Assembly: GCF_963169125.1 (NCBI RefSeq)
Contig: NC_084794.1
Span: 87,837,018-87,901,017, forward strand
Reading direction: 5' to 3'
Length of the DNA: 64,000 bases
DNA from: Humulus lupulus
Taxonomy: Eukaryota > Streptophyta > Magnoliopsida > Rosales > Cannabaceae
The first letter of the stretch is position 1. Each line of letters begins with the position of its first letter. Below are positions 10,401-22,750 of this stretch, in pieces. Under the pieces are notes generated by a model. The model worked only from the letters and a program-made list of their open reading frames with translations. It searched no databases and was not told the origin of the DNA. The translations under genes were made by a program, and so were the position numbers.

Positions 10401-12614
10401 GGTTCCATTTTCGTCTCCCGATCGCATTTTCGAAGGAAACTTGAGTTCTAGGACTCGGATTCAAGCGAGGATCGAGGCATAGTGATCCTAGGAAAGATTA
10501 GAATCTTATTAGTCAGAGGATTTAGTTGGGAACAACTCAATCGGAGGTAATTCAAGTTTTAAGTTCTAAGTTTTTTAAGTTTTTAAGCTTGAATTGGACT
10601 TTCTATTTTGATGAGTTTTTGTTAGATTTGAGACTTGGGTTTTGTTGGTTTTGGATCATGGGAATGTTTGGGAACTTTTATTTTTGAGTTTGGAGATGTT
10701 TGGATAGGTTTTTGGAAAGTTTTAAAATGGAGAAATCGGGGAAAAATGGCTGGTCCGAGGTTGGGCCGCGGCCCAGGCTCGAAGAAGCAGGTGGAGAGTT
10801 TTCAAAGGGCTGGGGGTCGTGGTGCTTGGATAGGGGGCCGCGACGCTTGGTGTTGTTTATGGCCAAATTGATGTTTTGTTCAGGGGAACTCAAACCTTAG
10901 GCCTCGGGATCGTTCCTACTACCCAGTTTAGTGGGAATCGATCTCCCGGAGGCTAGGTCTTGGTTCCGGGATTGGGTTTTAGAACTTGAACTCATTGGAT
11001 CACTGTTTATGGTTGTGACTAGGTTATCACTAGAGGCTTGGAATCAGGATCGTACTTGTGGCTCGTTTATTGGTAACATGTGCTTGGACCAAAGGTAAGA
11101 AAACTGCACCTCATGTGTGACATGCATGGTTATTCTTGATGCATGTTGGATGTTTAAATGTGAAGCATGTGATGCACGAGAAACATGTGATTAGGGCATG
11201 CCGTGAATATTGAATATGAGATTGATCAGAGCTTGGGTCTCTGTGTTTGTGCATGATCATAATTATGCTAGCAACTGTTAAGTAAGCATGTTGAATGCTT
11301 GGTAGCATTGCTTACTTGTGCGTGGCTCTGACTAACTAGTCAGAATTGGCAATGGTGTCAGTATTAGCTGTGAAGTTGTGACCTAATTGTCAAGTTTGCA
11401 GTAATATTGAGCACCGGTCATCTGGTATTGACTAAAAAGTCAAGGATGGACTTAGCGTGTTTAACACAAGCCGATAAAAGATTAGATCTAATCGACATCT
11501 GCATTGAATGATTCAAATGAGCATTAATGCCGGACCGACCTCAAGTTCGATGAAAAATAAAAGCGCTTGTCTAGCCAAAGGCTAGTCATTTAGAGCTAGG
11601 GCCAGCGAGCCCAGTGACTATTTGGTCACATGGCTATGGGTGCTGAGCCACGTGTGACTTACCCATCAGTCACTCATCTATTTAAGCTAGTGACTTACCC
11701 ATCAGTCACTCAATATGGTTTACCATAACCTCAAGTGTTAAATCACTCATCTGATTAGAGCCATTGCCAGAAAGCCTAGGTGACGGTTTTGTTACACGGC
11801 TGTGGGTGTTGAGCCCCATAGTGACTTGCTCGTCAGTCACTCATTATGGTTTAATAGAACCTCTAAGTGATATTCACTCATCTGCTCAGGGCTATAAGCT
11901 CTGTATGATCATGATGATCATCATTGGCATGGCTGTGGGTGCTGAGCCCCATGGTGACTTGCTTGTTAGTCACTCAGTATGGTTTTACCAAAACCTCAAG
12001 TGTTAAATCATTCATCTGATTAGGATTGACTTGATAGTCATCCAATCAGGAGGGCAGGATTTCTTATCCTAGATTCCCTAGCATTATCTGAGTTTATTTG
12101 CATGTTTGAATAGAGCTATATTTGCTAGGCATGCTAGATATAATTTGATGACATGATATTTCTGTTCATGAGCATATTGAGTTTTCTTGCTGGGCTTCGG
12201 CTCACGGGTGCTATGTGGTGCAGGTAAAGGAAAAAGAAAGTTGGACCATCCTTGAGTTGGAGAGCTTAGGTGACGATGTGTACATATGCGGCTGCTCGAC
12301 CGCCACGGCCGATGGTTGAAAGAGGAACTAGGGTTAAACCCTGTTTTGGCGCTTAGATTGGCTGGTTGTAATTATTTTCTTATAATAGACTTTTAAATTA
12401 TATTTTTGGGATCCCAATGTATACAGTAAACGTTCTAGTACAACGTTGTATCTTAACCGAAATTTTCAATCCCTAAACCGCTAATCATACTTAGTTACAC
12501 GATTATGGCCAAATGACTCGGTTAGCGAGTTTAGCATTGTTTAAAATGCACACCGTAACGGACCCTGGAGTTTAGGGCGTTACAGTAACGGTCCTGGATT
12601 AGGAGAGTGTTATA
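7402..12614 (+). repeat. E1 3' LTR, split by a solo LTR
   Basis: It starts TGTATCGTCCC and runs to 9868. It resumes after the inserted solo LTR at 12590 and ends at GTGTTATA (GCGTTACA in the 5' LTR). Rejoined length is about 2.49 kb. It carries the G+C-box cluster near 8426-8535, with several CpG-type losses compared with the 5' LTR, then the conserved TAGCGCACTGCACGC and GTGGTGCAGGTAAGG blocks. ORFs within it (7564-7785 and 9489-9704, for example) are non-coding. Confidence 0.9.
9869..12584 (+). mobile_element. Solo LTR of the E3 family (2716 bp)
   Basis: It begins TATAATGCCCCAAATTTCC (TG mutated to TA) and ends GGGCGTTACA. GTAAC is perfectly duplicated on both sides (9864-9868 and 12585-12589). 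Sequence and length match the E3 3' LTR, and no internal region is present. A single LTR with a TSD is the expected product of recombination between the two LTRs of a full element. Three G+C boxes lie near 10757-10851. From about 11590 to 12040 there is a loose tandem array of stretches with GTGACTTACCCATCAGTCAC. Confidence 0.92.
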
Positions 12615-12734
12615 GTACTATTCTTCCATTAAAGAATAGATTGCCATTGTTTATTCTTTTGAATTGTAATATACAAAGCTTTGTTTATAGCCGTATCCCC
12701 AACAATCAAAAATCTAAATTCCTAAACCTAAGTT

Positions 12735-12746
12735 TTGTATCAAAGA
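12735..12746 (+). other. Possible decayed copia primer-binding site
   Basis: TTGTATCAAAGA resembles TGGTATCAGAGC with three changes, about 40 bases before the gag start, where a copia primer site is expected. The identification rests mainly on position. Confidence 0.4.
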
Positions 12747-12782
12747 TTGTTTATCTCTAAGGTTTATCTACTAACCAAGACT

Positions 12783-13650
12783 ATGGAAGAAAGCTCCTCA
12801 ATCTCAGCCCTAAAGTTCATGTCTCAAGATATAGTGAGACTAGATCGATTCGATGGCTCACACTCTGATCAAGTTTCTTCTCACAACATTGAAGATTCAT
12901 TACATCCTTGACAAATATTTGAATACTTTGGATGTTCCAAAGGATGAAGATACTCTAGAAGTGATCAAGGAAAGGAAGAAAAGGGAAGAAGACGAGCTAA
13001 TATGTAGAGGTCTCATACTCAACGCCTTCTCGGATCATCTCTATGATCTCTACACCAATACAACATAGACAAAGGAGATATAGGATGCACTTGAGAAGAA
13101 GTACAAAACCAAAGAAGAAGAAGGTACCAAGAAATTCCTCATAACTGAATACATGGAATTTAAATTCTTTGATGGGAACCCTTACTTCCCCAAGTACATG
13201 AGCTACAAGTTATTGTGAATAAGTCATCTACTCTAAAGATAACATTGTCGGAGTCCTTCATTGTGGGTAGGATCATAGCCAAGTTGCCTCCATCTTATAA
13301 GGGCTCTAGGATGAAGATTCTCCATAAGAATGAGGAGATATATTTGGAGGAGAACCAAAAGCACCTAAGGTTTGAAGATGAGTCTCGTTCTAGAGACAAG
13401 TGTATGGAAGAGTCCACTAGTGGGACATCCAAGGCTAACACCATAGAGAAACCCTCTCAATCCAAAGGGAAGGCCCACAAGAAACCCTAATCAAAGAAGG
13501 ACACTTACCTAGCCCCTAAGAAGAATGAAGGTCAATTCAAGGGTGTGAGAGGCCCTTGTTTTGTTTGTGGCAAGAGTGGTCACGTGGCTAGAGAATGAAA
13601 ATTCCAAAAGTCCCACAACCATGGATCCAAGGTCAACACAACTGAAGAGG
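12783..13650 (+). pseudogene. Copia gag, broken
   Basis: It starts MEESSSISALKF and continues with the typical LDRFDG motif. A frameshift follows, then a stretch typical of copia gag (LICRGLILNAFSDHLYDLY; FIVGRIIAKLPPSYK). A CCHC-type knuckle is visible as CFVCGKSGHVARE, but the final Cys is replaced by a stop. Several stops and shifts make it non-functional. Confidence 0.85.
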
Positions 13651-13652
13651 AG

Positions 13653-14533
13653 TTGGTTGCTAGCTTAAGTGAGGTGAATGCCATCCAAGACAAAGTGCAA
13701 GGATTGTGGTATGACACTTCTGACACCATTCATGTAACTTATGATAGAAAAGTCTTCAAAACTTTTGAAGAATCAAAGGATGGTCGTGAGATCCAAATGA
13801 GAAATGAGCATAGATCCAAAGTGTTGGGCAAGAGGAATGTTGATCTCTACTTCACATCCGAAAAGAAGGTTCTTTTGACCAATGTGTTTTATGTTCCAGA
13901 TGTGAGTAGGAATCTTGTGAGTGGGAACTTGTTGAGTAAATCGGGCATCAAAGCAGTGTTTGAGTCTGACAAGCTAATCTTATCTAAGGAGAATTACTTT
14001 GTGGGGAAATTGTATGTTTGATCAATTTGTGTACCAAAGACTCATGTGTGTTGATGATTATGCATGCACATCTTCCTCTTATATGCTTGGCTTTGATTAT
14101 ATTACTTTGTGGCATAATAGACTTGCTCATATAGGTTATAATACAATTAAAAGAGTTATCAAATGTGGTTTAATTGTATGCAATTATGTTGATCATGATA
14201 AATGTGAATTATGTATTAAATCTAAGATGGTAAAGAAATCTTATCCAAGTGTTGAAAGAGAAACTAACTTGTTAGATTTGATACATAGTGCTTTATGTGA
14301 ATTGAATGGAATAATTACTAGGGGTGGACATAGGTATTTTATTACCTTTATTGATGATTGTTCTAGATTCAGATATGTGTACTTTCTTAAAGAATAAGGA
14401 TGAGGCCATTAGCATGTTTAAAATCTATAAAGTCGAAGTTGAAAATCAATTGGAAAAGAGAATTAAAGTGAGTAGAAGTGATAGGGGCGGTGAATACTTT
14501 TCCACTGAATTAAATGTGTTTTGTGAAATGCAT
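13653..14533 (+). pseudogene. Copia protease, GAG-pre-integrase and integrase (first part)
   Basis: The protease site reads LWYDTSDTIHVTYDR, where family members have D-S/T-G-A; the catalytic Gly is lost. Next come YVPDVSRNLVSGNLLSKSG and a pre-integrase zinc region (LWHNRLAHIGYNTIKR ... CELCIKSKM). The integrase core begins with FITFIDDCSRFRYVYFLK, giving the first catalytic Asp, and SRSDRGGEYFS, giving the second. The frame changes near 14000 and 14390. The solo LTR at 14534 interrupts the core before the catalytic Glu. Confidence 0.88.
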
Positions 14534-16996
14534 TGTAACGCCCTGGTTACTCCAAGACCATTACTGTGAACTTTGAACCGTGCTTAACTCGCTAATCGAG
14601 TCATTTGGTTATAAGCGTGCATCTAGGTGTCATTAATAAGCTAAGGTGAAAAATCTCGATCAAAAGTAAATGATATATTTTATTTGAAACATAAAACTGT
14701 ACATGGGCCCATAAAAACGTTTACAAGTTATTTACAATCCAAAACGGTCATTACAATGTAAAATTACAACCCGCCGACCTAAGCGGCAAAAATATAGGGT
14801 TAACCCCTAGTTCCTCTGAGAAACACCTTGGCTGTGGTGGTCAAGTGGCCGCATATGTACACATCACCACCTAAGCTCTTCGCTCAAGGCTGGGTGAGCT
14901 TTTCTTTCCCTTTAACTGCACCACATAGCACCCATGAGCCAAGGCTCAGCAAGAAAACTCATTACTGCATGTATATAATATCAAATGATGATTATGATAA
15001 TCATACTGGGCTTGTAACCCTAAACAGATAAGTGAATATCACTTCAAGATTCTAGTAACCATGTTGGGGCTTGTAGCCCTAATCAAATAATATCGAGATT
15101 CTAATAATCATGTTGGGGCGTGTAGCCCTAATCAGATGAGTGACTGATGAGTAAGTCACTAACTTAAACCAGATGAGTGACCATGGAGTCACAAACTTGA
15201 ATCAGATAAGTGACTAATGTGCAAGTCACGAACTTGGGCTCCACACCCATAGCCATGTGACGATGCAATCACCTGGGCCTTCTGGCCCTGGCTCTAAGTA
15301 ACTAGCCTTTAGACTAGACAAGCGCTTTTGTTTTCATCGAACTTAAGGTCGGTCAAGCATTTCATGCTTATGATGATAATGCTTATGTCGATTAGTCTAA
15401 TATTTTCAGCTTGCGTTAAACATGCTAATACCATTCTTGACTCATAAGCCAATACCATACGACCAGTGCTCAGTACTACTGCAGAACTTGACTAATAAGT
15501 AACAGTTTCACAGTCAGTACTGACACCATTGTCGATTCCTGACTCATAGGTCAGTGTCATTCACAGATAAGCAATATTTCTAAGAATTTAATATGCAATC
15601 AAAGTCCACACTTAAAACACTCAACATGCCTCATTAATAACCATGCATGTCACATACTGGATGCAGTTTTCTTACCTCTCGTTCGAGCGAGAAATAATAC
15701 AAGAACGATCAATCCTTTGATTCCTTAGCGGTCACCTAGTCATAACCAAATATAACTCCCATCAATGAAAATCAACAATAAAAGGTTCTTGACCTAAACC
15801 TCACTCCCGGGACCTCGAATCGCACCCAAACAGTTAGTAGATTCGATCCCGAGCCTTAGGAATTGAAACCTCGAGCCAAAAACCCTCAAAAATGCCCAAA
15901 ATAGGAACCAGGAAAAATAGGGTAGCGCTATCCCCCTAGCGCCATAGCGCTACAAGCAGGGAAGCTTTGCCCTGGCTAGCGCTGTAGCGCCCTCCCTTAG
16001 GCGCTGTAGCGCTAGAGCCAGGCTGATCTGCCCTGGTTTTTCCTCTTTCGATTTCTCCACTTTCCAACCTTCAAAACTTAATTCCAAACTCCATTCAAAC
16101 TCTCAAATGAACCCAAATACCCACTCTACAAGTCCTATGCATCATAACCCAATCAACCTTTGCCAAAAACTCCCATAAATTCTCACTATCCAAATCAAAA
16201 TCCCAACTGAACATCAAAAGGAAAATAGAGCAAGAACCAAAGTTCCAATGGTTAAAAACTTACCTGAAGCTCAGTATGGAACCCTCTTCAATGGTGGAAC
16301 ACAACCCTAGACCCTCAAGGTTTGATTCCCTAGCTTGATTCCTCAAATAGAGCTTCAAAATTCAAAGAGAAAAGGGAAGGAAAAACAATCAGGAGAAGAA
16401 AGGAACTATGCTCTGTTTTCTTAAGCTTTCTACATCTTCAATGGTTCATATATATCCTTAAGGTCAAAAGACCAAAATGCCCCCAAGCTTAAATAAAACC
16501 CTTAACAGCCACCAAGGGCAAAACCGTCCTTTCTCTTCTAATCTCGTTAATCATAATTAACGCCCTCCAATTCCCAATATTCTTACATGCTAATAAATCA
16601 TATCCAATTACCCTTTAATTCACGGCAATGTTCTAATCATCAAATTACCCCGAGACTCACCCCGAGCCCCGAAACTAACCCCGTTATGACCAAACCGCTA
16701 ACTTGCATTAAAAGATCGTCTCATGCCGAATGACTCGAACAAATCAACATTATAATGTGGCCTCGTCAATAATTCACCAACATGCATGAAAATATACAAA
16801 TATGCCCTCAACGGGCCAAATTACCATAATGCCCTTATAATGAAATGTGGACCCACATGCATGCATTTATCATCATATAATAATATAATTCACATAAACA
16901 TGCATATAATCATTTAATGGCATAATAAATCAATTATGGCCCTCCCGGCCTACTAATCTGACCATTAAATCTCATTAGGGGTTTTGGGGCATTACA
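14534..16996 (-). mobile_element. Solo LTR, Tekay-like family, reverse orientation (2463 bp)
   Basis: On the minus strand it runs from TGTAATGCCCCAAAACCCC to GGGCGTTACA. TGCAT is duplicated exactly at 14529-14533 and 16997-17001. The start, end and GTGGTGCAG-type block show that it belongs with the E3 and solo-LTR group, but it is a distinct subfamily. Its box cluster (15925-16020) uses AGCGCT palindromes instead of CCGCGG. No internal region is present. Confidence 0.92.
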
Positions 16997-17001
16997 TGCA
17001 T

Positions 17002-17568
17002 GGTATAATACATGAATGTACAACCCCTTATACAACCCCAACAAAATGGTATAGCAGAAAGAAAGAATAGAACATATGTCGAAATGATAAATGTTATGCT
17101 ATTACATGCAAATTTGAGTTTTGCGTTATGGGCAAAAGTCTTGCTATCCGCTTGTCATATTCTAAACCAGATTCTTCTAAAGAAGAATCAAATTTCACCA
17201 TATGAGAGATGAAAAGGAAAGAAGCCCAACCTAGGGTGTCTCAACGTGTAGGAGTGCCTTGCCTATTGCGAGAGCATGAAGCCTAAAATGACCAAGTTTG
17301 GTCCAAGGGTCATCAAATGTGTATTTGTAGGCTATGCCTGAAATAGCAAGGCCTATAGGCTATTAGACTTGGAGTCTAATGTGATAATTGAATCAAGATA
17401 ACTTGAGTTCTTTGAGAGTTTGTTGTGTAGTTACAACAAGCCTCAAGAATCAATCTCTTTAGAATGAACTAAAGAAGAGTTACCTTCAAGGGTTGTAGAG
17501 CAATCGAAATTGCTTAGAAGAAGCCAAAGGCTTAAAGAGAGTGGATCACAAAATAAAACCTCTCATAT
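17002..17568 (+). pseudogene. Copia integrase (second part)
   Basis: It resumes the integrase with QQNGIAERKNRTYVEM, which carries the catalytic Glu of the DDE triad, then NLSFALWAKVLLSACHILN and further degenerate sequence with FVGYA and RLLDLES blocks. Stops are frequent. It ends at the junction with the truncated E3 LTR. Confidence 0.85.
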
Positions 17569-18958
17569 TTACTAATGGAATCCCATATTTGGTTATTACT
17601 AGGTGACCGCTAAGGGATTAAAGGATCGATCATTCTCAAGGGTCGTTCATTTGTTATTTCTCGCTCGAACCAGAGGCAAGAAAAATGCACCCAGTATGTG
17701 ATGCATGAGAAACATGTGGTTAGGGCATGCCATGAATGTTGAATATGAGATTGATCAGAGCTTGAGTCTCTATTTTTATGCATGATCTTAATTATGCTAG
17801 CAATTGTTAAGTAAGCATGTTGAATGCCCTACATTTGGATATTTGACATATGATATATGCCTGGTAGCATTGCTTACTTGTGTATGGCACTAACTTACTA
17901 GTCAGAATAGGCAATGGTGTCAGAACTGACTGTGAAGTTGTGACTTACTAGTCAAGTTCAACAGTAGTACTGAGCACTGGTCGTGTGTTATTGACCTAAG
18001 AGTCAGGAGTGGCATAAGCGTCATGAACGCAGAGTCGATAAAAGATTAGATCTAATCGACATCTGCATTGGATGACTCATCATGAGCATTAATGCTAGAC
18101 CGACCTCAAGTTCGATGAAAACTAAAAGCGCTTGTCTAGTCTAAAGGCTAGTTACTTAGAGCCAGAGTCGGAAAGACTAAGGTGACCTACACGTCACATG
18201 GCTAGGAGGGTATGGAACCTCAGAGATTGAATTACTAGTCATCTGACCGAGATTGACTTACTAGTCATCTGACTGGGATTGACTTACTAGTCATCTGACC
18301 GAGATTGACTTACTAGTCATCTGACCGAGATTGACTTACTAGTCATCTGACCGAGATTGACTTACTAGTCATCTGACCGAGATTGACTTACTAGTCATCT
18401 ACCTCAGAGTGAGAGACTTACTAGTCATCTACTCAGAGCGCAGGACTCCACAAACATTTATTTGTACCTGCTTGCATGCGTGATTAAGGCTATTAGTGCT
18501 AGGCATGCACATTATGATTTGATGACATGTTATTACTGTTCATGAGCATATTGAGTTTTCTTGTTGGGCTTCGGCTCACGGGTGCTATGTGGTGCAGGTA
18601 AAGGCAAAAGAAAGCTCGACCATCCTTGATTTGGAGAGCTTAGGTGACGATGTGTACATATGCGGCTGCTCGACCACCACGGCCGAGGGTTTAAAGAGGA
18701 ACTAGGGTTAAACCTTATTTTGTCGCTTAGGTCGGCTGGTTGTAAATATTTTGTTGTAATTAACCTTTAAATTATATTTTTGGGATCCCAATGTATATGG
18801 TAAGCATTTTAATGAAACGTTGTATCTTAACCAAAAAAATTTAACCCTAAACCGCTAAACATAATTAGTTACACGATTATGGCCAAATGACTCGATTAGC
18901 GAGTTTAGCACTATTTAAAATGTACAGCGTAACGGTCCCTAGATTTTAGGGTGTTACA
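17569..18958 (+). repeat. E3 5' LTR, missing its first ~1250 bp
   Basis: It matches the 3' LTR from 24003 onward. The similarity begins abruptly at TTACTAATGGAATCCCAT. It ends GTGTTACA just before the primer site. The first half of the LTR, including the promoter-proximal part and the G+C boxes, is gone. Confidence 0.9.
18224..18440 (+). repeat. 26-bp minisatellite in E3 5' LTR (8 units)
   Basis: The unit is close to GATTGACTTACTAGTCATCT plus GACCGA. Eight units are visible, the last two degenerate. The homologous array in the 3' LTR has nine, so copy number has changed since integration. Single copies of the ACTAGTCA core occur elsewhere in this LTR. Confidence 0.9.
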
Positions 18959-18961
18959 ACT

Positions 18962-18973
18962 TGGTATCAGAGC
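18962..18973 (+). other. E3 primer-binding site (Met-type)
   Basis: TGGTATCAGAGC starts four bases after the LTR end, in the same arrangement as E1. Confidence 0.9.
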
Positions 18974-19408
18974 AAGCCAAGGTTAAGGGTTCCTGAAGAA
19001 AAGCTAGGCATGTACACTCGTCACTGAAGATACTTTCACTCAGGGAATGGTAACTATTTCTGTAGTTATGTGTTTAACTGCTTAAATAGAATGTAAATGC
19101 TTTACCTTCACATTGTATTAAGGAGCATGAGATTCTGATAGAGCCTGGCTCTTGACTATTAATGTGATTATATGATTACCGGCTCCAGGATTATATAAAT
19201 GTGATATTTTCATGTTGGAGTTGGAGGCATGGAAGGTATGTTGGAAGAGCAAGGATTATGATTGATGAATAAATGCCATGGGCATGTTTTTAGCACTGTA
19301 GTGGTTTGTGAATGTAGTGTGGTAAGATTGTTCCCATGGGGGAAAGCTCTTGATATGCTCATCATGTTTAATGGACCAAGTTATTGACTGAAGATTCAAT
19401 CAGCAGGT

Positions 19409-20470
19409 ATGTATCCAAGGCAGATATTGAGGCATGATGGTGGTTATACAGAGGTTGGGAGTTTCAGCCAGGGGTTGAGTTCTTCATTTGCCCCTCAGAA
19501 TTTCCAACAGGTGCTTACAGATGTGCAATTAAGATTGCAGAGGCAGGAGGAAGAGATCAGGTGTTTGAAGCAACAGTGGAACCTGTTAGGGAACACCTCT
19601 TCCTTTGTTGTGTCAGGAGTGGCACCAACTTTGGCTCAACCTAGGGTTGAGAGCAGATGGGAATTTCTCTGTGGAATATTCTAGGAGTATTACCCTCCAG
19701 TCTTTGAGGGAGGCCTAGATCCATTCAAAGTTGAGCAATGGATGGGCATGATCAGTTCCATTCTTGACAGTATGGGGCTGGTAGGTCACGATAGGGTGAT
19801 CTATGTGACATATGTATTGCGGGATGATGCCCAGACATGGTGGGAGGTAGTATCCCAGACACGAGACACAGCTGTGATGGACTGGAAAGAATTTAGGCAG
19901 CTGTTCAATGAGAAATATTATTGTGATGCGGCCTAGACTGTTAAGATAAATGAATTTATGAACCTGGTTCAGGGCAATGCAACTATAACCGAGTATGTTA
20001 ATAGATTTGATGGGTTGGCCAAGTTTTCTTTTGATATGGTCCCCACAGATGTAGCTCAGAAGAAAAATTTTATTCAGGTATTGAATCCCAGAATAGCTTG
20101 GGGCATTAGAATTGCCCCAGTGCATGAAATCGCTACCTACGCTCAGGTGGTAGGGAAGGCTCTTGCTATTGAGAGCGCAGGAAATCAGATTGGGCAGGAG
20201 AATGCTGGAGAGCATGGAGCTCAAGTAGTGATGCCTCCATTTATTGGACCAAGCAAGAAGAAGGAGTGGAGGACCCGTCTAGTATGTGCTCGATGCATGA
20301 GGCGTCATCTGGGGGAATGCCGAGCAAAGGCATGTTTCTTATGTGACATGGTTGGGCATTTCAAGAAGGATTTCCCAAGGCTAAGAAAGGATGAGAAAAA
20401 GGGGATGGGCAGCTCGACTCCAACTCGAGTGTTCGTCCGATGCAGTCAGAGACTAAGACCAGTTCCTCGG
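19409..20470 (+). pseudogene. E3 gag, broken
   Basis: Readable blocks are MYPRQILRHDGGYTEVGS, LRLQRQEEEIRCLKQQW, the core YVLRDDAQTWWEVVSQTR and FNEKYYCDAA, then NATITEYVNRFDGLAKF. The zinc knuckle reads CFLCDMVGHFKKDF: its last Cys has become Phe. Stops and frameshifts separate the blocks. It is homologous to the E1 gag throughout. Confidence 0.85.
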
Positions 20471-20559
20471 GGATGGCAGGTCAGCTTTCTAGTTCTGATT
20501 TGGTATTGTGCTGATTGGTTTTGGTGCCATGTTGTTTCTTTGTTAGTTGCATATAGAGA

Positions 20560-22735
20560 ACCATAAAGATGATATGCAAATCACATAGTTATGTTATGAT
20601 GGGAATGCGATACTGTATTGGTGATTTAAGAGATGAGTTGGGTTATGATGAAAATGACTCATCAGTGATTTTGATAAAGCTGGTTATGACTGGCTTCGAT
20701 ATGATTCAGGATATGGATTGGTTAAGTAAGTATGGGGCAATGCTAGATTACAAGGAAAGGATAGTAACTCTGGAGCTTGAGAGTGGGGAAGCCTTGTAGT
20801 AGTTGGCACTCTACATGGACTTCGTATGCTTATGACATTGTATTTAGAGCTAGAGATCTATTGTAGGGGGGATGCATCATTGGATTGGTGCTAGGAATGG
20901 AATCAGATCTAGGGCACTGTATTGAATGACTTCAGCAAAGTTGTAAGAACTAAGGGACTTAGTTATTGGGTAAGATGATATTCTCCAAGGTGGATCTTTG
21001 ATCTGGTTAGTACCAGCTGAAGATCAGGGAGAAGGATTTGCAGAAGACTGATTTTATATTAGATAAGAGCACTGGGAGTGCTGAATGATGTTCTGAGAAT
21101 TTGGTTAATGCCAAGTGTTTATGAATCAGATGAACAGAGTATTCAAGGATTATTTTAATTGGATTTGTGAACGTCTTGATTGACGGTATTATAGTATTTT
21201 CTCTGTGGAGATTTGCGTAGGTCAAGGAACGCCTTAGGGGCAGGAGTTTCCTTGGACAGGCAGGATATTATATGTGTTTTGGGAAAGAGTTCTGAGTCTT
21301 TTTACAGATTAGAATCAGTTTATAGGTTGTTATGATATCTCAATGACAGGGAAAAGCGATTGCCTATGCATCATGCTGGTTAAGGGATCTAACCAGAACT
21401 AGAGTAGAGTTTCTGGCGGGCCAGGTTGCCAGCTGTACCCTTGAGATTAAAGGATCAAAGGAAAGACATTTAAGTGAATTGTAGATAGAAGAGGTGAAGG
21501 GAAATGTCTTAGCTGGAGTAGCTAAGGTTTATACAATGTCAGGTATGGGTTTATTGTGGTATAGAGATCGAATTTGGAATATGATGGACATTGGAATTAA
21601 ATAGGAGATTCTGGATGAATCTCATATTATCCTCTTATTCTCTTCATCCAGGCATCATGACAGTGTACCAGAGTTTGAAAGTTTTATATTGATGGCCTGG
21701 GATGGAGAGGGACATAACATAATACGTGGCAAAGTTCTTAACCTGTTAGCAGGTCAAGACAGAGTATTAGAAACCAGTAAGGTTATTTCAGCTTCTGAGT
21801 ATTCCATAGTGGAAATAAGGAAACATCGCGATGGGTTTCGCGGTTGGGCTGCCCAGGATAGTGGGTCAGCATGATTTGGATTGGGTCGTTAGGGACCAGT
21901 ATTTAAAGTGAGTTCACTTCTATCAGTAAGGACGAATAACACAGCTGATCAGTATATAGATCTCTATGTGAGAGAGATTGTACGCCTTCATGGAATTCAG
22001 GGTCTATCCTATCAGATGAGGATTCTGTTTTTACTTCCAGGTTTTGGAAGGAGTAGGGAAGGCGATGAGTATATAGTTGGAATTTAACACAGTTTATTAC
22101 TCTTAGACTGATGGTAAATCAGAGAGAGAGTTATCCAATTATTATTGGAAGAACATCTTATAAGATGAATGAGGTATTATATCTGGGTCCTGAGGTAGTT
22201 CAGGGGAGCATGGAGATTTTGAAAAGGTTGAAGCTTGGATGCTCACTTCTCAGAGTAAATGGAAAAAGTGTTATTGATTTGAAAAGCAGGAACATGGAGT
22301 TCCAGGTAGGAAATTGTATCTTCCTTAAAGTATCACCATGGAAAGGGATGAGGAGATAAGGGCAAGTTGAGCCCTAGATTAATATGATCATTTGAATCCT
22401 GGACAGGATCGGTCAGGTTGCCTTTGGATAGGCCTTAGTTTCGGCACTGTCAGTTGTATACAGTGTATTTTATATTTCCATGTTGAGGACATGGGTTAGA
22501 AGAGACTCATGTGTTGAGTTATAAGAATCTAGGGATTGAGGCTAAGTTATCTTGTAAGGAGTAACCAGATTAGATTTTAACAGAAAGAATAAGGTTCTGA
22601 GGAACAAAGTTATACCTTGGGTTAAGGTATGTTTCAAAGACAGTGAGGTCAAGGGAACGACCTGGGAAATTGGAATCAGTTGTGCGGAATTCATATTCCG
22701 GGCAGTACGGATAAATTTCGAGGACGAAATTTTTG
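20560..22735 (+). pseudogene. E3 pol remnants (protease, RT, integrase, tail)
   Basis: Fragments only. The protease C-terminal part appears as MTGFDMIQDMDWLSKYGAML. An RT fragment reads MIFSKVDL, then stops, then QLKIREKDLQKTDF; here the first catalytic Asp is kept, unlike in E1. An RNase H trace follows. Integrase pieces include SLHPGIMTVYQSLKVLY and FTSRFWKE. The tail has FQVGNCIFLKVSPWKGM. Most of the RT fingers, the YIDD region and RNase H are deleted. Confidence 0.75.
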
Positions 22736-22750
22736 TAAGGAGGGGATAGT
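22736..22750 (+). other. E3 polypurine tract
   Basis: TAAGGAGGGGATAGT lies directly before the TGTAATGCCCC start of the 3' LTR and is nearly identical to the E1 tract. Confidence 0.85.

Larger units (their letters stand above)
1..12614 (+). mobile_element. E1: Tekay-like Ty3/gypsy retrotransposon, 5' end outside window
   Basis: The element is built as 5' LTR, Met-type primer site, gag, protease, RT, RNase H, integrase with a chromodomain-like tail, polypurine tract and 3' LTR. The domain order PR-RT-RNH-IN places it in Ty3/gypsy, and the C-terminal tail and roughly 2.5-kb LTRs fit the Tekay (Del) chromovirus lineage as I remember it. Comparison with the 3' LTR suggests about 1 kb of the 5' LTR lies left of the window. 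Two later insertions sit inside it: a Cassandra TRIM in the 5' LTR and a solo LTR in the 3' LTR. The coding region is dead through many premature stops. Its own TSD cannot be tested because the left end is missing; the bases right of the 3' LTR are GTACT. Confidence 0.9.
12615..17568 (+). mobile_element. Degenerate Ty1/copia element, split and 3'-truncated
   Basis: Remnants appear in the order gag, zinc knuckle, protease, GAG-pre-integrase, integrase. That order (integrase before any RT) identifies Ty1/copia. E1 lies immediately left, in what is probably the copia LTR or leader. A reverse-strand solo LTR splits the integrase. RT and RNase H are missing, because at 17569 the sequence jumps into the middle of the E3 LTR. 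Both copia LTRs are missing or unrecognisable. Confidence 0.85.
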
